In this document: positions 1-9,826 of the stretch, one piece after another
Position numbering within the stretch: position 1 is the stretch's first letter
How the letters are laid out: every line of letters begins with the position of its first letter
Assembly: GCA_903917345.1 (NCBI GenBank)
Contig: CAIXAE010000010.1
Span: 82,906 to 146,905 of the forward strand
Direction: 5' to 3'
Origin: an uncultured Methylococcaceae bacterium
GTDB lineage: Bacteria; Pseudomonadota; Gammaproteobacteria; Methylococcales; Methylomonadaceae
DNA length: 64,000 nucleotides
Translations under genes and position numbers: made by a program
The notes under the pieces: generated by a model
What the model was told of the DNA's origin: nothing
Databases searched by the model: none
The model's input: only the letters and a program-made list of their open reading frames with translations

Positions 1-186
1 CCTGTGATTTTTTGCACCCGCTCCGCCTCTGCCAATGGCGATTGACTCTAAGGTTTCAATAGTTTTCTCACCTTTTTTTACTTCAATTTTACGTTCCTGT
101 GTATCGACTAGTAACCAAACTCTGGGATCGGCAGAAACTGAAAAAGAAACAAAACCGAAGAGTAACAAGGAATAAATTCGTAACAT
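1..186 (-). CDS. L,D-transpeptidase family protein, N-terminal fragment
   Basis: Only the first 62 codons lie in the window; the gene runs off the left edge. The protein begins with a Sec signal peptide (hydrophobic residues 4-18, likely cleavage after VSA) and continues PRVWLLVDTQERKIEV, the usual opening of a YkuD-type L,D-transpeptidase. It then has IGRGGAGAKNHR, which resembles the start of the conserved core in such periplasmic proteins. If that is right, it cross-links peptidoglycan or attaches proteins to it. The catalytic His/Cys motif would lie outside the window, so the family is inferred from the N-terminus only. It is divergent from pgm. Confidence 0.6.
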   Translation of the reverse strand, partial: MLRIYSLLLFGFVSFSVSADPRVWLLVDTQERKIEVKKGEKTIETLESIAIGRGGAGAKNHR

Positions 187-237
187 ATTAATTTTAGACT
201 ATACCTAAATTTTGGTGTATTTTATGAGCCAAGTTAA

Positions 238-1893
<1,656 letters not shown>

Positions 1894-1904
1894 AAACATC
1901 GCAT

Positions 1905-1937
1905 CCTCATAGAAGCAAATTATTTGCTTCTATGAGG
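1905..1937. terminator. Bidirectional hairpin terminator between pgm and the ZIP operon
   Basis: A perfect 15-bp inverted repeat (CCTCATAGAAGCAAA and its complement) with a 3-nt loop lies between the convergent stop codons of pgm and the ZIP transporter gene. There is no long T-tract on either strand. Placement and stem length support termination in both directions. Confidence 0.6.
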
Positions 1938-1953
1938 CAAGAGGCTTAAGCCC

Positions 1954-2772
1954 CTAAGGTTTCATACTATGCGCAAAATCATGTAAGAAACAAATCAATA
2001 AAACACCCGCAGCTATTAAAGCAATTTGCTGCAGAGAAGTTTTAGTATCTGTTTTAGTGTGCAAAGAAGGAATCAAATCTGCAACGGCAATATAGATAAA
2101 ACTTGAAGCCGCCAAAGCCAGAAAATAAGGCAAAGTATTTTGTATATTTTCCAAACTAAAGTAGGCCAAGACACCGCCTAAAACTGTAGTTAAGCTCGCC
2201 AAAACATTATATAGAAGCGCTTTCCTTCGGGAATAACCACTATCTAACAAAATTGCAAAATCACCCACTTCCTGTGGAATCTCATGTGCCGCCACCGCTA
2301 AGCTGGTTACAATACCCAATTGCACATCAGTTAAAAATGCAGCTGCAATTAAAATACCATCAACAAAATTGTGAATGCTATCACCCAAAATAATTAATGC
2401 GCCGGCTGACTTTTTTGCCCCGTGCTTATGTGAGTGATCATGATCTGCATGACTATCTTCTCCATGAGCCTCACAATGCCCTGCATGGCAATGTCGCCAT
2501 ACCAATAATTTCTCTAAAACAAAAAAACCTAGTATTCCAACTAAAATAGTGCCTGATAAGGCTTGAAATTGTTCCGGCTTTACCAATTCGAAAGCCTCTG
2601 GTATTAAACCCCAAAACGCAACAGCCAATAACGCACCTATTGCAAAACTAATTCCATGAGGTAAAACTGCTTTTCTATGCTCTTCCCGCAACAATAAAAA
2701 GATAGCAGCAGCCAATACACTTAATACACCACCCACCGCTGTGAAAATTATAATTAATAACAACAGATTCAC
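1954..2772 (-). CDS. ZIP family divalent metal transporter
   Basis: A polytopic inner-membrane protein of 272 residues that probably imports zinc or another divalent metal. A histidine-rich cytoplasmic loop occupies about residues 94-118 (HCHAGHC...HDHSHKH). It is followed by the metal-site helices typical of ZIP proteins: HNFVDG (His134, Asn135, Asp138) and HEIPQEVGD (His163, Glu164, Glu168). The start is GTG, one base after the pgeF stop, with GGAGGG upstream inside pgeF, so the two are translationally linked. The metal specificity cannot be read from the sequence. It is the last gene of the rluD-pgeF-ZIP unit. Confidence 0.9.
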   Translation of the reverse strand: MNLLLLIIIFTAVGGVLSVLAAAIFLLLREEHRKAVLPHGISFAIGALLAVAFWGLIPEAFELVKPEQFQALSGTILVGILGFFVLEKLLVWRHCHAGHCEAHGEDSHADHDHSHKHGAKKSAGALIILGDSIHNFVDGILIAAAFLTDVQLGIVTSLAVAAHEIPQEVGDFAILLDSGYSRRKALLYNVLASLTTVLGGVLAYFSLENIQNTLPYFLALAASSFIYIAVADLIPSLHTKTDTKTSLQQIALIAAGVLLICFLHDFAHSMKP

Positions 2773-2773
2773 T

Positions 2774-3526
2774 TTATGATTCCCTCCAAATTAAAGAAGC
2801 CATACGGCCTGTTTGGCCATCTCTACGATAAGAATAATAAGACTCATTTTCTGTAAAAGTACAAGCAGCGCTAGAATAAACGTCATTAACTCCGATTTTT
2901 GTTAATTCAATACGCGCCAAATGATAAATATCAGCCAACCACTTATCCGAGGAAAGCTGAACAAAAGCACTTTCATTTCCCAAATGCTTTCTAACAAAAT
3001 CATCTCGTACCTCTGCACCTACTTCAAAACAATTTGGACCAATTGCCGGCCCTAACCAAACCATATAACCTTGATTATGACTCGATACCTTCTCTAATGC
3101 CTTTATAGTATTAGTTACAACTCCAGCTAATAATCCTTTCCAACCAGCATGCACAGCGGCAACTTGCGATCCATCATTAGAACAAATTAACAACGGCAAA
3201 CAATCTGCTGTTAAAACAGCACATACCACCCCGATTTTTGAAGTATAACTAGCATCAGCTTGCTCTGGCATAGGCCTATGGATAGCTTCTATCGCTCGAT
3301 CACTATGTATTTGTTCTAACCAAACGGGCTCAGTTGGCAGCTCTAATTCAGAACTAATAATCGCTCTATTTTGCATCACTGAATCTAAATTATCGCCAAC
3401 ATGCGTAGCAAGATTGAGAGTATTAAAAGGCGACTCACTTACACCGCCCACTCTTAATGTTGTTAGCGCTCTAATATTTGAAGGCGCTGGCCATTCAGGA
3501 TATAGAAAACTAGGTGGATTATTCAT
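2774..3526 (-). CDS. pgeF: Peptidoglycan editing factor / laccase-domain purine nucleoside phosphorylase (YfiH family)
   Basis: A 250-residue cytosolic protein of the YfiH/DUF152 family. Members were first called polyphenol oxidases and are now linked to correct peptidoglycan stem composition and to purine nucleoside hydrolysis. The three metal-site residues are in place: His74 (EQIHSD), Cys109 (LTADCLPLL) and His126 (AVHAGWKG). The start overlaps the end of rluD by 8 bases, the usual rluD-yfiH arrangement of Gammaproteobacteria. Confidence 0.92.
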   Translation of the reverse strand: MNNPPSFLYPEWPAPSNIRALTTLRVGGVSESPFNTLNLATHVGDNLDSVMQNRAIISSELELPTEPVWLEQIHSDRAIEAIHRPMPEQADASYTSKIGVVCAVLTADCLPLLICSNDGSQVAAVHAGWKGLLAGVVTNTIKALEKVSSHNQGYMVWLGPAIGPNCFEVGAEVRDDFVRKHLGNESAFVQLSSDKWLADIYHLARIELTKIGVNDVYSSAACTFTENESYYSYRRDGQTGRMASLIWRES

Positions 3527-4457
3527 TAGCTGCCAAAGCTTCTAATAAACGCACCATATCATCAGGTAGTGGCTGTATCCACTCTAAATACTCATTTGTA
3601 ACAGGATGTTGCAGCCCAAGCTTAGCTGCGTGTAGCGCTTGACGTTTAAATCCACGAAGTTCTTTTTCCAATTCCTCACTACATCCCGCAGGCATTTGAA
3701 AACGCCCCCCATAAACTTGGTCACCCACTAAAGGAAATCTAATATGCGACATATGTACCCTAATTTGATGAGTTCGCCCTGTTTCTAACTTAACTCGCAC
3801 AAAAGTATGGCGTGTAAAACGTGTCTCAACTCGATAATGTGTTATAGAATCTTTACCTGACTCTCGCACCGCATAACGTTTTCGATCAGTCGGATGACGC
3901 GCGATGGGCTCATCAACTGTACCACCCGCTGTCATTCGTCCACGTGTAATTGCTAAATACTCTCTATTGATACTACGCTCTTGTAATTGCTGCGTTAAAC
4001 TATTATGCGCCTGCAAAGTTTTAGCAATCATTAAGATGCCACTCGTTTCCTTATCAATTCTATGCACAATACCTGCTCTAGGTAATGTCTCTAAATTAGA
4101 ATCATGATTTAATAACCCGTTTAATAAAGTACCATTCCAATTACCCACTGCCGGATGCACCACCATACCCGCGGGCTTATTAACAATTAAGATACTTTCA
4201 TCTTCATAGATAATATCTAAAGGAATTTCTTCAGGTTCCGAGTTGATAACAACCTCAGCTTCCGCATCTAGCTCTATCTCCTCACCACCTTCCAATTTAT
4301 CCTTAGGCTTAAGCGCTAAGCCATTAACTTTTACGCGCCCCGCTTTAACCCATGTTTGCAATTTACTGCGTGAATAATCAGCAAATAATTCAGCAAGGAT
4401 TTGGTCCAAGCGCATACCTGCCATTTCGTTAGGAACTTCTGCCGTTAGTCTTGTCAT
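3519..4457 (-). CDS. rluD: 23S rRNA pseudouridine synthase RluD
   Basis: RluD makes the pseudouridines at positions 1911, 1915 and 1917 in helix 69 of 23S rRNA. The protein has an N-terminal S4 RNA-binding domain (RLDQILAELF onward) and a catalytic domain with the active-site Asp in HRIDKETSG, close to the family HRLDKxTSG. The ATG at 4457 is chosen over the in-frame ATG at 4481. The protein then begins MTRLTAEVP as homologues do and has an AGAAG-like site upstream. A TATAAC -10-like element at 4488-4493 would leave the 4481 start with almost no leader. The product is 312 residues (320 from the upstream ATG). Confidence 0.93.
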   Translation of the reverse strand: MTRLTAEVPNEMAGMRLDQILAELFADYSRSKLQTWVKAGRVKVNGLALKPKDKLEGGEEIELDAEAEVVINSEPEEIPLDIIYEDESILIVNKPAGMVVHPAVGNWNGTLLNGLLNHDSNLETLPRAGIVHRIDKETSGILMIAKTLQAHNSLTQQLQERSINREYLAITRGRMTAGGTVDEPIARHPTDRKRYAVRESGKDSITHYRVETRFTRHTFVRVKLETGRTHQIRVHMSHIRFPLVGDQVYGGRFQMPAGCSEELEKELRGFKRQALHAAKLGLQHPVTNEYLEWIQPLPDDMVRLLEALAANE

Positions 4458-4574
4458 AACAAGTTCTTCTGAATAAACCATAGTTAAGTTATACTCGCAA
4501 GTTAATTAGGCAAATTCAAGTATGCCTTTTATCTTTCGAGAAAACCTCTAATATTACAACGTGTCGTTGGTACT

Positions 4575-5420
4575 ATGCGATTAATTTTAATTAAAATTTT
4601 ATTTGTTTGCTGTTTAAGCCTATTTTTAAACGGCTGTTCATCCTTTAAAGATATATTTTCTTCCGATTCTAAAGCTTCTGATGAGGCTGAATATGCGGAT
4701 TGGACTGCCGAAAAATTTCGCACTGAAGCGAAAAAACTAATTGATGATAGTAGTTATGAAAAGGCTATCAAACTATACCAAGCTCTAGAATCTCGCTATC
4801 CCTTCGGTGAAGACTCCGCACAAACTGAACTTGATATTGCTTACGCTTACTTTAAAAATAATGAACCTGAGTCAGCCATAGCCGCAGCAGATCGTTTTGC
4901 TAAAATCAACCCACGTAGCCCAGCCATTGACTACGCCTACTACTTAAAAGGCTTAGTTAATTACAATCGCGGCATTAGTTTTGTTGATCGTTTTTTGCCT
5001 ACTGACACGTCTCAACGCGATACCGGCACGGCTTCTGATGCTATAAAAAACTTTGAAGAACTCATTCAACGCTTTCCTAACAGTAAGTATATTGCCGACA
5101 GTCGTTTAAGACTTATTTCTTTAAAAAATAATCTCGCGATGCATGAGGTCCACGTAGCAAGATATTATATTAAACGTCATGCTTACGCAGCAGCTATCAA
5201 TCGGGCATCAACCGTGATTGACAAATATCCACGAACAACAGCATTACCGTATGCATTATTAGTTTTAAATGAAGCTTATACAAACCTTAATCAAACAACA
5301 CTAGCCAATGATGTAAAACGAGTATACGAATTAAATTATCCTAGTGGACCACCAGTTCTTGAACAAGCGAGCTCCACATTTTCGCACAAGGTGTGGGATT
5401 TTATAGGGCTAGAGAAATAA
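4575..5420 (+). CDS. bamD: Outer membrane protein assembly factor BamD
   Basis: BamD is the essential lipoprotein of the BAM complex that folds beta-barrels into the outer membrane. The signal peptide ends in the lipobox LNGC with the lipidated Cys at 21. The mature part consists of tetratricopeptide repeats, for example SYEKAIKLYQALESRYPFG and the SAIAAADRFAKINPRS segment. The length of 281 residues is normal. It is divergent from rluD, as in many gammaproteobacteria. No clear Shine-Dalgarno sequence precedes the ATG. Confidence 0.93.
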   Translation: MRLILIKILFVCCLSLFLNGCSSFKDIFSSDSKASDEAEYADWTAEKFRTEAKKLIDDSSYEKAIKLYQALESRYPFGEDSAQTELDIAYAYFKNNEPESAIAAADRFAKINPRSPAIDYAYYLKGLVNYNRGISFVDRFLPTDTSQRDTGTASDAIKNFEELIQRFPNSKYIADSRLRLISLKNNLAMHEVHVARYYIKRHAYAAAINRASTVIDKYPRTTALPYALLVLNEAYTNLNQTTLANDVKRVYELNYPSGPPVLEQASSTFSHKVWDFIGLEK

Positions 5421-5550
5421 TATCTCAAACGACTGAAATAAGATGATTGCTATCAAGCCTCCTAAATCTATACAATTACATCACTTATTTGTGCATAGTT
5501 TTAAATTAATTTCCCTAGAAAGGCATGTTTTGAGATAAAACGAGTACATT

Positions 5551-5835
5551 TTATCGACGATCTCCACCACGATATCCATTATCATCATCACGATAACCAC
5601 CTCTTTCTCCTCCCTCATGACCCCTGCGGTAACCACGATAATCATCATGATCTCTATACCCGCCTCGGTAACCACCACCATATCCACCTTGGTATATAGC
5701 TCCATAACCGTATCCATACCCACCATAATAAGGCGTAGGCACATAGCGATTTTCTCCATAATAATTACCGCGATAAGGATGTTCTGCACAAGAAACCAAT
5801 ACCAATATTGCCAAGACAACTAATACTCTTCTCAT
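5551..5835 (-). CDS. Small Gly/Tyr/Arg-rich lipoprotein, unknown function
   Basis: A predicted 94-residue lipoprotein: a hydrophobic signal (residues 4-14) ends in LVSC with Cys16 as the lipidation site. The mature part is almost wholly Gly, Tyr, Arg and Asp in loose YGGYGYGYG, GGYRGGYRD and DDNGYRGG repeats, with no globular domain. The start at 5835 is chosen because it begins directly with the signal peptide (MRRVLVVLAIL) and has an AGGTAAAAGTGAA leader; a start at 5880 would add 15 residues before the signal. The repeated GGY/GYR composition suggests a disordered, possibly RNA-, wall- or self-associating surface protein, which is inference only. Confidence 0.6.
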   Translation of the reverse strand: MRRVLVVLAILVLVSCAEHPYRGNYYGENRYVPTPYYGGYGYGYGAIYQGGYGGGYRGGYRDHDDYRGYRRGHEGGERGGYRDDDNGYRGGDRR

Positions 5836-5911
5836 TTCACTTTTACCTTTTTTTAAAAAACAATAATAGTTATTACTCATAACCGAACATTAAAGACCTA
5901 AAATATGACAA

Positions 5912-7573
5912 TTAGTTCTTTTTTATTTTTTGAGCCCCAACCACTGCATCCGCAACACTCCAAAATAATTTATGCTGAAATTGCGCTGGCGCTAACTTTA
6001 ACAGCAAATGTCTTAGGGGATCTTTAACTCGAGCTAATAAAAGAATTCTGTTTCGTTTATTCAAATGCTCGGCAAACTCTATTAAAGATTCTGCGGCAGT
6101 ACTATCAAGATCCGCACTTTGCTCTAGACTGATAATAAGAATTCGTACGTCTTTCCTGGCCTTTAATCGCCTATATATTTCAGTCAATAACCCTTCAACA
6201 CTTGCAAAAAATAAAGGTGCCTCAGGTCGTAAAATTAAAATCTTATCTTGAGGAACGGCTTTAGGATGATTTTCTCTGTCCACATAATCACGTGAATTGC
6301 CTAGTTCAGCCAGCTCTCTCACCACTGGCTGACTAAAAGATCGAATAGCTGCTGCTATTGATAAAGCGATCGCGATCAACATGCCATGCAATACTCCAAA
6401 AGCCAACACTGCAATAATTGCGGCCAAGGCTAAATATTGATCTCTATTGATTCGCCATAAAACAATTAACGATTTTGGATTTAAAGCATGACTCAAAGCA
6501 TTAATAACTGCAGCTGCAACTATAGGCTGAGGAATTAACGCGATCCATCGTTGACCAAAAACAATCATTATCAACAATATTCCCGCCGCAAAAACACCCG
6601 CCATTTTAGATTTTGCACCCGCATCTTCACTTGCAGAACTTACAGAGAATCCCGCTCCGACGGGCATACCCTGGAGTAGTCCTGATCCTAAATTAGCCGC
6701 ACCTAAAGCAAATAGCTCTCGATTAGAGTCAACTTTATCCCCATGAATTAAAGAAAGACTACGAATACTTCCCCAAGACTCCGCAACAATAATCACCATT
6801 AAGCCACAAGCCAACTCAGCTAACTGCAACCACTTTTCTATAGGCAACTGAGGAATATTCAAACTGGGCAACTTTATTAAAACCGTACCGACAGTCGCGA
6901 CATGATACTCAGACAAATTAATGGTATAACTTAAAAAAATGCCTAAGACCAAAACCACAAAAGCACTAGGTAAAGTTGGCCAGCGTTTTAAAATGGATAG
7001 CGCAAATAGAGCGACTACACCAATCACGGTACTCCATAGAGAAGCCTCATGAAATTTATCAAACAACTCCAAATACAATTTATATAGATTTGGTGTGTGT
7101 ACAGTAATGCCTAGAATAATTGGCAATTGTTTACTGATAATTGTAATAGCCAATGCAAAAGAAAATCCATGTAATACAGGTCTTGATACAAAAGCAGACA
7201 ACTTACCTAGTTTAGCCTTTGAAAAAATCAACAATCCCAACCCAGTAAGCATTACTAAAGCTGCTCCTAAACTTACAATGCTGTCTGCATCAGGTGGACG
7301 CATAGACAAGACAACAGCCGCCAAAAGAGCTGCAGCAGAAGAAGTTGGAGCCACTATTGCGAAAGGACTATCACCCAATAATGCGTATACCACTAAACCA
7401 ATTAATGCCGCAGTAATTGCAGCTTGAATTGAAAGATGAGCAATGGCTGCATAGGCGACCGCCTCTGGCAATAGAATAAAAGCCACAGATAATCCCGCGA
7501 CTAAATCAGCCAATAATATATATTTCGAAAGTGTTTTAATCGGATACGTCCAAAGAAAATTGAAAACCATCAT
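5912..7573 (-). CDS. SulP family anion transporter with STAS domain
   Basis: A 553-residue inner-membrane transporter of the SulP/SLC26 family. The N-terminal half begins in SulP style (DLVAGLSVAFILLPEAVAYA) and carries about ten or more hydrophobic helices. The C-terminal part from about residue 445 is a cytoplasmic STAS domain with the SADLDSTAAESL loop. Substrates in this family include sulfate, bicarbonate and dicarboxylates, and the sequence does not decide between them. There are two consecutive ATG codons at the start. No carbonic anhydrase lies beside it, so there is no direct hint of a bicarbonate role. Confidence 0.9.
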   Translation of the reverse strand: MMVFNFLWTYPIKTLSKYILLADLVAGLSVAFILLPEAVAYAAIAHLSIQAAITAALIGLVVYALLGDSPFAIVAPTSSAAALLAAVVLSMRPPDADSIVSLGAALVMLTGLGLLIFSKAKLGKLSAFVSRPVLHGFSFALAITIISKQLPIILGITVHTPNLYKLYLELFDKFHEASLWSTVIGVVALFALSILKRWPTLPSAFVVLVLGIFLSYTINLSEYHVATVGTVLIKLPSLNIPQLPIEKWLQLAELACGLMVIIVAESWGSIRSLSLIHGDKVDSNRELFALGAANLGSGLLQGMPVGAGFSVSSASEDAGAKSKMAGVFAAGILLIMIVFGQRWIALIPQPIVAAAVINALSHALNPKSLIVLWRINRDQYLALAAIIAVLAFGVLHGMLIAIALSIAAAIRSFSQPVVRELAELGNSRDYVDRENHPKAVPQDKILILRPEAPLFFASVEGLLTEIYRRLKARKDVRILIISLEQSADLDSTAAESLIEFAEHLNKRNRILLLARVKDPLRHLLLKLAPAQFQHKLFWSVADAVVGAQKIKKN

Positions 7574-7630
7574 TTAAATGGCGCTGCTTGCTGACTGAGA
7601 ACGCACACTTCATTATCTATAATGATTAAT

Positions 7631-8008
7631 TTAAACAATTTTGCAGTAAATCATGGCGTCTTCATCAAATTCATAAACAGCACATAAACGATGATATCCA
7701 TCAGCGATAATGACTCGTCCATTGACCTCATCCCTCACTAATAACAAAGGAGATAGCGCAATACCTTTATCAATTTTTTTACAATCTTTCTGGACATGTG
7801 AATTACTCACCCCTAACAAAGACAACTGTGAAGCTCTAAAAATATCTTTGGCTTTAAATTGAACAATACCAGTCACTCTTAACGCATCAACAATCTGACT
7901 TACTTTTTCACGATTATAAATAATACTTAAATAAGACGTTGCTGCAGGATAATCATGCTCCTCAACTTCTAGCAACCAGTTCACTTCTGTATCATTAGAT
8001 TTTGACAT
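7631..8008 (-). CDS. Small ParB/sulfiredoxin-like domain protein, unknown function
   Basis: A 125-residue soluble protein. The region LLLVRDEVNGRVIIADGYHR (about residues 88-107) resembles the ParB/Srx-fold signature in which a variable domain of small residues leads to DGxHR. There is no helix-turn-helix domain, so a chromosome-partition role is unlikely. It lies 5 bases downstream of a small membrane-protein gene and they are probably co-transcribed. The function is unknown. Confidence 0.6.
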   Translation of the reverse strand: MSKSNDTEVNWLLEVEEHDYPAATSYLSIIYNREKVSQIVDALRVTGIVQFKAKDIFRASQLSLLGVSNSHVQKDCKKIDKGIALSPLLLVRDEVNGRVIIADGYHRLCAVYEFDEDAMIYCKIV

Positions 8009-8013
8009 TTAAT

Positions 8014-8235
8014 TTATTGTTCCAAGTCTGTATTGTTTCTAGACAAATGATTAAGCGGACTGTTCATATCAATTAACTCTCTTAGCAATCGATTTGTCCT
8101 CTCTTGCTCCGCTATCTGGGCATCTAGACGAGCTTTAATCCCAAACACAGCGAAAGGCAATAAGAACCACAAAACACCAAGCGCACCTAAAAATAAAATC
8201 CAAAACACACCAATGCCACCGAGCAGATCCACCAT
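8014..8235 (-). CDS. Small membrane protein, unknown function
   Basis: A 73-residue protein with hydrophobic stretches at about residues 4-33 (one long or two short membrane segments). A basic, polar cytoplasmic tail follows and is likely alpha-helical (KARLDAQIAEQERTNRLLRELI, possible coiled coil). It precedes the ParB-like gene by 5 bases. No family is recognised; the layout resembles small phage-shock or holin-like membrane proteins only superficially. Confidence 0.55.
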   Translation of the reverse strand: MVDLLGGIGVFWILFLGALGVLWFLLPFAVFGIKARLDAQIAEQERTNRLLRELIDMNSPLNHLSRNNTDLEQ

Positions 8236-8331
8236 AGAAATTCCTTAAGATATGAAGAAGTAAGACAATAAAGATAGTTATTCAAAATCAGAATAACACA
8301 AGAAGACTAGCCGTTAAAATTAGCTTAGGCG

Positions 8332-8365
8332 TTGGGAAACAAATTCGCTAAAAATTGTTTCCCAA
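8332..8365 (-). terminator. Hairpin downstream of the HPPD-like gene
   Basis: A perfect 11-bp inverted repeat (TTGGGAAACAA / TTGTTTCCCAA) with a 12-nt AT-rich loop lies 28 bases past the stop codon at 8393. It lacks a T-tract, so it may be an mRNA-stabilising hairpin rather than a factor-independent terminator. Confidence 0.35.
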
Positions 8366-8392
8366 GCAATTGAAGATGAATACAGATATTTA

Positions 8393-9625
8393 TTAACGCG
8401 AAGCCTGAGCCTGCATAAGCTTTAGATTTTCCTCTACGCCTGCGGCTGCGGTTAAGCCAGCCACATTCTTTTTAGTAAAGAAACCATCAAAATCACCAAA
8501 GCGTTGGACATACTCCACAATTAAAGACGAATGCTCAGAAGCACTCGAAAAGATTTGCTTCAACCCTTCATCTTTAGAGCCAATAACATCCAACAAAAAG
8601 TCTTTACCATTTGCGCGAATCACATCAACCACATAATCTATATTAGCGATGCCATTAGTTTCACCATCCGCCACAATTAAAGCAACGTGATGTAACCTAG
8701 GCCCGTAATTTCGCACAAAGCTTTCCGTGGGTGAAGGCAATCCATCAATATGATTTAAAAAGTAGGGATTATTAGCCGCGGTAAATACTTTAGCTGGGCT
8801 ATTTCTTTCATCTTTAAAATGAATACTTTTGGTCACATTAGTAGATGAGTTTTGATCGTGAATATCATAAGACCCCCAATAGTAATAACTAGAGAGCGTT
8901 AAATATTCCAAAATAGCCACTTCACGATTTTGGCTGTATACGCGGGTCGCCAAATGATCAATTGGCAGAATTAAGTTCTCAATACCCAAGTTCTTTTGAA
9001 TGTTTTTAGCATTAATATAAGCCTGATTCACATCATCCCTAATAACACTCACACCTAAATCATACACGCGAATATTTTGTTCCGGTCTTTCCCAGTAACC
9101 CACAATATTATGCGTATAAGGTGAAGGCTTAACGATTGCCATGTTTGCGGGCAATTCGAGATCTTGCATTTGCTCTGGACTAAAGAAACGAATCTCACGA
9201 GATTTTTGAATCTCCACCACATCACGTAAGTTAGTAACCCTAAATATCTCCCCCATATAACGCGCATTCGGCTTAAAGGCGCCGATGGGATAGACCTCAT
9301 TTAAACTCCTAAAAATGCCATGATAATCTGGGTTACGGACCTCACGGACTAAAATATCAGGCACACTCATATCAATTCTTAAAACATGAGTAGAGTAAGT
9401 TTCTGACTCTAAAGTGACTAAATAATTATAAGGCGTCATCAACGCCAATTCACCGACATAACTCACGGAGCAACCTGGCTCTACGTTAATTATTAAGGCA
9501 TCCACCTGCCGAATCATATCCGTTAGACCAATCCGATCACGATCTTCCAACAACTTGATCAAATATTCGTTAAACCAAGAAGAGTTATATTTATCTCCCT
9601 GAATTGGGTAAATTAAAGAATTCAT
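8393..9625 (-). CDS. HPPD-like vicinal oxygen chelate (VOC) protein, substrate unknown
   Basis: A 410-residue cytosolic protein whose C-terminal half looks like the catalytic domain of 4-hydroxyphenylpyruvate dioxygenase. The three iron-ligand positions are recognisable: His224 in IDHLATRV, His313 in RLHHVALIV, and Glu371 in LIVEYVQRFGDFDGFF, where HPPD has FFEIIQR. The end also matches HPPD. The N-terminal 200 residues do not show HPPD features, and the protein is about 50 residues longer than HPPD. No other tyrosine-catabolism gene is nearby. It is probably an Fe(II) oxygenase or related enzyme acting on an unknown substrate. AGGTGAT precedes the ATG. Confidence 0.65.
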   Translation of the reverse strand: MNSLIYPIQGDKYNSSWFNEYLIKLLEDRDRIGLTDMIRQVDALIINVEPGCSVSYVGELALMTPYNYLVTLESETYSTHVLRIDMSVPDILVREVRNPDYHGIFRSLNEVYPIGAFKPNARYMGEIFRVTNLRDVVEIQKSREIRFFSPEQMQDLELPANMAIVKPSPYTHNIVGYWERPEQNIRVYDLGVSVIRDDVNQAYINAKNIQKNLGIENLILPIDHLATRVYSQNREVAILEYLTLSSYYYWGSYDIHDQNSSTNVTKSIHFKDERNSPAKVFTAANNPYFLNHIDGLPSPTESFVRNYGPRLHHVALIVADGETNGIANIDYVVDVIRANGKDFLLDVIGSKDEGLKQIFSSASEHSSLIVEYVQRFGDFDGFFTKKNVAGLTAAAGVEENLKLMQAQASR

Positions 9626-9826
9626 ATCACCTAAAGTATTCTGTTAAACATAATCATGAATTAGCAAATTGCAGGCCACAAACAATTAAGTGTAACTAAC
9701 CGGCCAGAAAATGAATAAGTTAATTCAAACGAGTAGGATATTATTAAATTTTAAATCTTAAAAAACGAACCAAAAACCAACCCACCCGCTATTACGCACC
9801 AAAATGGGATGAAATGACTTTATAAA

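Noticed and set aside
5421..5537. Inverted repeat TATCTCAAA...TTTGAGATA after bamD as a terminator
   Set aside because: The 9-bp arms are about 100 bases apart with no T-tract; such a spacing is expected by chance.
8393..9625. Annotation as 4-hydroxyphenylpyruvate dioxygenase proper
   Set aside because: Only the catalytic half matches; the length, the N-terminal half and the gene context differ, so the substrate name is not supported.
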